From Crocinitomicaceae bacterium (GTDB lineage: Bacteria; Bacteroidota; Bacteroidia; Flavobacteriales_D; Crocinitomicaceae): a stretch of 64,000 nt of DNA. Each line of letters begins with the position of its first letter. The first letter of the stretch is position 1. The stretch is from positions 1 through 64,000 of the forward strand of contig JAHENC010000002.1 in assembly GCA_024643365.1 (NCBI GenBank). The letters run 5' to 3'. The notes beneath the pieces are model-generated. The model worked only from the letters and a program-made list of their open reading frames with translations. It was not told the DNA's origin and ran no database searches. The position numbers and the translations under genes were made by a program. Shown here piece after piece: positions 62,526 to 64,000 of this stretch.

Positions 62526-63382
62526 AGCCCTAATTGCTTTTCCCAATAATCATTCAATAAAACAACCAACTTACGCGCCATGTTGTTGTGGAAGCGTTTG
62601 GTTCGGTATCCACCAATCCAATTGATTCCACGAATGGCATTAGTGACTAATATCTCATCTGCTGCCAAAACATTTTGTGGTAGGATTGCACATTCGTACA
62701 CTTTGATTCCATTGGCCAAGGCGATGTTGATGATTTGCATGCGCATGGTTCCTGCCAAACATCCTTCCTCAAGTCCTGGTGTGTACAACACGCCATTACT
62801 TACGATGAAAATATTACAGCAGGATGTTTCCAAAATATTCCCACGTTCGTTTATAAGGAACACATCGTCTAGTCCTTTGTCCTTCGCTGACAATGCCGCC
62901 ATGACATACGTTAGTCCTGATTTCGTCTTGTAATTAGATAAAAAGTTCTTTTGTAGTTTAATGTCCTGGTAGATATCAACTTCAAGTCCTTTTGCGTTTA
63001 ACTCGAAATGATTGACATCATACGGATAAACCTCTATGTAAAAAGTACATTCATTAGATTCAGGTAAATACGCACCTCCCGAAACACGATCTAGGGATAG
63101 TCGGCAACGTCCACCTTCAAGAATTCCAGATCGCTGACAAAGTTCAAGGACTTTTGATTCGAAAAATTCTGTGGTATAATACGAAGGGGTCCGCATCTTT
63201 ATCACCTTCGCACCGTCCAACATTCGTTTCACATGATTTTCCATGTTCAATGGTTTCCCATTGATTAATCGGATACTTTCAAATACCCCATCTCCGTACA
63301 AATGCCCACGATTTCCAGGATGGATTGTTGGAGCATCGTTGGACAAAATTGTTCCATTGTTATTGATGTAAAGCAAAGCCAT
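62522..63382 (-). CDS. Class IV aminotransferase (aminodeoxychorismate lyase or branched-chain type)
   Basis: 286 aa. Fold-type IV PLP enzyme. The PLP lysine is in NYKTKSGLTYVMAAL (about residue 152), with the substrate block GDGVFESIRLINGKPLNMENH and the C-terminal NILETSCCNIFIV, EGCLAGTMRM and ILVTNAIRGINWI. The length and the last block resemble PabC (4-amino-4-deoxychorismate lyase for folate) as well as IlvE/DAAT; the substrate cannot be fixed by eye. 17 nt downstream of the rhomboid gene's start side neighbour, on the same strand, so the two are probably independent or weakly coupled. Confidence 0.85.
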   Translation of the reverse strand: MALLYINNNGTILSNDAPTIHPGNRGHLYGDGVFESIRLINGKPLNMENHVKRMLDGAKVIKMRTPSYYTTEFFESKVLELCQRSGILEGGRCRLSLDRVSGGAYLPESNECTFYIEVYPYDVNHFELNAKGLEVDIYQDIKLQKNFLSNYKTKSGLTYVMAALSAKDKGLDDVFLINERGNILETSCCNIFIVSNGVLYTPGLEEGCLAGTMRMQIINIALANGIKVYECAILPQNVLAADEILVTNAIRGINWIGGYRTKRFHNNMARKLVVLLNDYWEKQLGL

Positions 63383-63399
63383 AGCGTCTCAGTCGCAGT

Positions 63400-64000
63400 T
63401 TAGTGAAACAAATGTACAAATTGAATTCCTTTTTGCGGATCCAACATCAGGACAAATAAAATCCCAAAAATTGCCCCTCCAAGGTGGGCATCATGTGCTA
63501 TTCCGGTATTTCCTTTTTTCAATGAAAAATATTCAAATAGTAAATAAAGTGGCCCGAAAATATATGCGGGAATAGGAATGGGAATAAACATTAAGGAAAG
63601 TGATAGTGTTGGATTCCAAAGAATCACGGCGAATAGAACGGCAGAAACAGCTCCAGACGCTCCAAGACTTCGGTAACCCGGCTGATCTTGGTGTTTAACC
63701 ATTGGAAAAAAAGTTGCGGCGATCATTCCAGCGAAATACAGGACACAGAAATAAATAATTCCTGCGTTACCATAAAGATTCATCCACTCAAGGTAAAGGT
63801 ATTCTCCCATGAAATACAAGGTCATCATATTGAAAGCAAGATGAGGGAAATCGGCATGAATAAACGCGTGAGTAATGAAACGATGATACTCCTGTTGGTG
63901 TTTTATTCGATATGGAATAAATAACATTCGTTCTTTTATTGCCTCATTTTTATCGGCCCAAAGTGAAATAATAATTGTTGCAACAAGAATAATTAATAAC
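63400..64000 (-). CDS. Rhomboid family intramembrane serine protease (5' end outside window)
   Basis: At least 200 codons are visible, open to the right edge. The Met at 63927 is internal: the reading continues upstream without a stop as a first membrane helix (LLIILVATIIISLWADKNEA), the normal N-terminus of a rhomboid. Conserved parts: HRFITHAFIHADFPHLAFNM, catalytic Ser in SLGASGAVSAVLF and catalytic His in AHDAHLGGAIFG. It cleaves membrane proteins inside the bilayer; its substrates are unknown. The start codon lies beyond position 64000. The aminotransferase gene begins 17 nt downstream of its stop. Confidence 0.88.
   Translation of the reverse strand, partial: LLIILVATIIISLWADKNEAIKERMLFIPYRIKHQQEYHRFITHAFIHADFPHLAFNMMTLYFMGEYLYLEWMNLYGNAGIIYFCVLYFAGMIAATFFPMVKHQDQPGYRSLGASGAVSAVLFAVILWNPTLSLSLMFIPIPIPAYIFGPLYLLFEYFSLKKGNTGIAHDAHLGGAIFGILFVLMLDPQKGIQFVHLFH

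Noticed and set aside
63927-63927. Met at 63927 as start of the rhomboid protein
   Set aside because: The frame stays open upstream to the window edge and encodes the first membrane helix expected of a rhomboid.

Overview
The window looks like a chromosomal segment of a Bacteroidota bacterium, most likely order Flavobacteriales and perhaps Crocinitomicaceae (Fluviicola-like). This is inference. It rests on a low-GC genome, three secreted proteins with type IX secretion (T9SS) C-terminal sorting domains, a short primary sigma factor of 289 aa, promoter boxes of the Bacteroidota TAnnTTTG type, and Bacteroidota-restricted families (DUF4494, a DUF4249-like lipoprotein, TIGR03790). I see no IS element, prophage or CRISPR array. 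The only mobile-type module is a toxin-antitoxin pair.

Layout. 1-5.7 kb: end of the ribosomal alpha operon (rpsM tail, rpsK, rpsD, rpoA, rplQ), a strong terminator, then carA, eno and a Nudix hydrolase. 5.7-16.9 kb: a 3-hydroxyacyl-CoA dehydrogenase, then a surface polysaccharide locus (flippase, two GT4 and one GT2 glycosyltransferases, two O-antigen ligase/polymerase proteins, a hexapeptide acyltransferase, a sugar aminotransferase), interrupted by a YdeI-like protein with a CDGSH iron-sulphur tail. 17-28.6 kb: YifB/ComM ATPase, TonB-dependent receptor, DUF1015, YggS, M16 peptidase, pdxH, DUF4494 and two T9SS cargo proteins. 28.6-33.8 kb: the accessory-looking part, with a lipoprotein, a YD-repeat-like membrane protein, an exported HNH nuclease, a small unknown, two glycosyltransferase-like genes and a DUF6364/PIN toxin-antitoxin operon. 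33.8-44.2 kb: cytidine deaminase, two FKBP isomerases, a DUF4249-like lipoprotein, priA, rpoD, DUF2130, a hydrolase, tRNA-His and a thioredoxin-fold protein.

44.2-53.4 kb: tyrosine catabolism (hmgA-hppD), threonine dehydrogenase, then the most interesting locus: a tight seven-gene operon of ECF sigma factor, crtI, crtB, idi, a pyruvoyl-tetrahydropterin synthase with the eukaryotic-type CxxxxxHGH motif, photolyase and Bcp peroxiredoxin. Together it reads as a photo-oxidative stress operon: carotenoid shielding, DNA photorepair with a possible pterin antenna, and peroxide removal. Its leader carries repeated GTTTAAC half-sites. 53.4-64 kb: XRE regulator, YceI, an outer-membrane protein/Nif3/zinc-ribbon operon, a 1451-aa DnaE with a fused N-terminal proofreading exonuclease, a secreted unknown, a class IV aminotransferase, and a rhomboid protease that runs off the right edge.

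Two further signals stand out. A conserved-looking RNA fold sits between rpsK and rpsD. At five genes a TAnnTTTG/A box lies only 12-14 nt before the start codon, which predicts leaderless or near-leaderless mRNAs. Coordinates and motifs were read by eye from the sequence; family names come from motif recognition, not searches.
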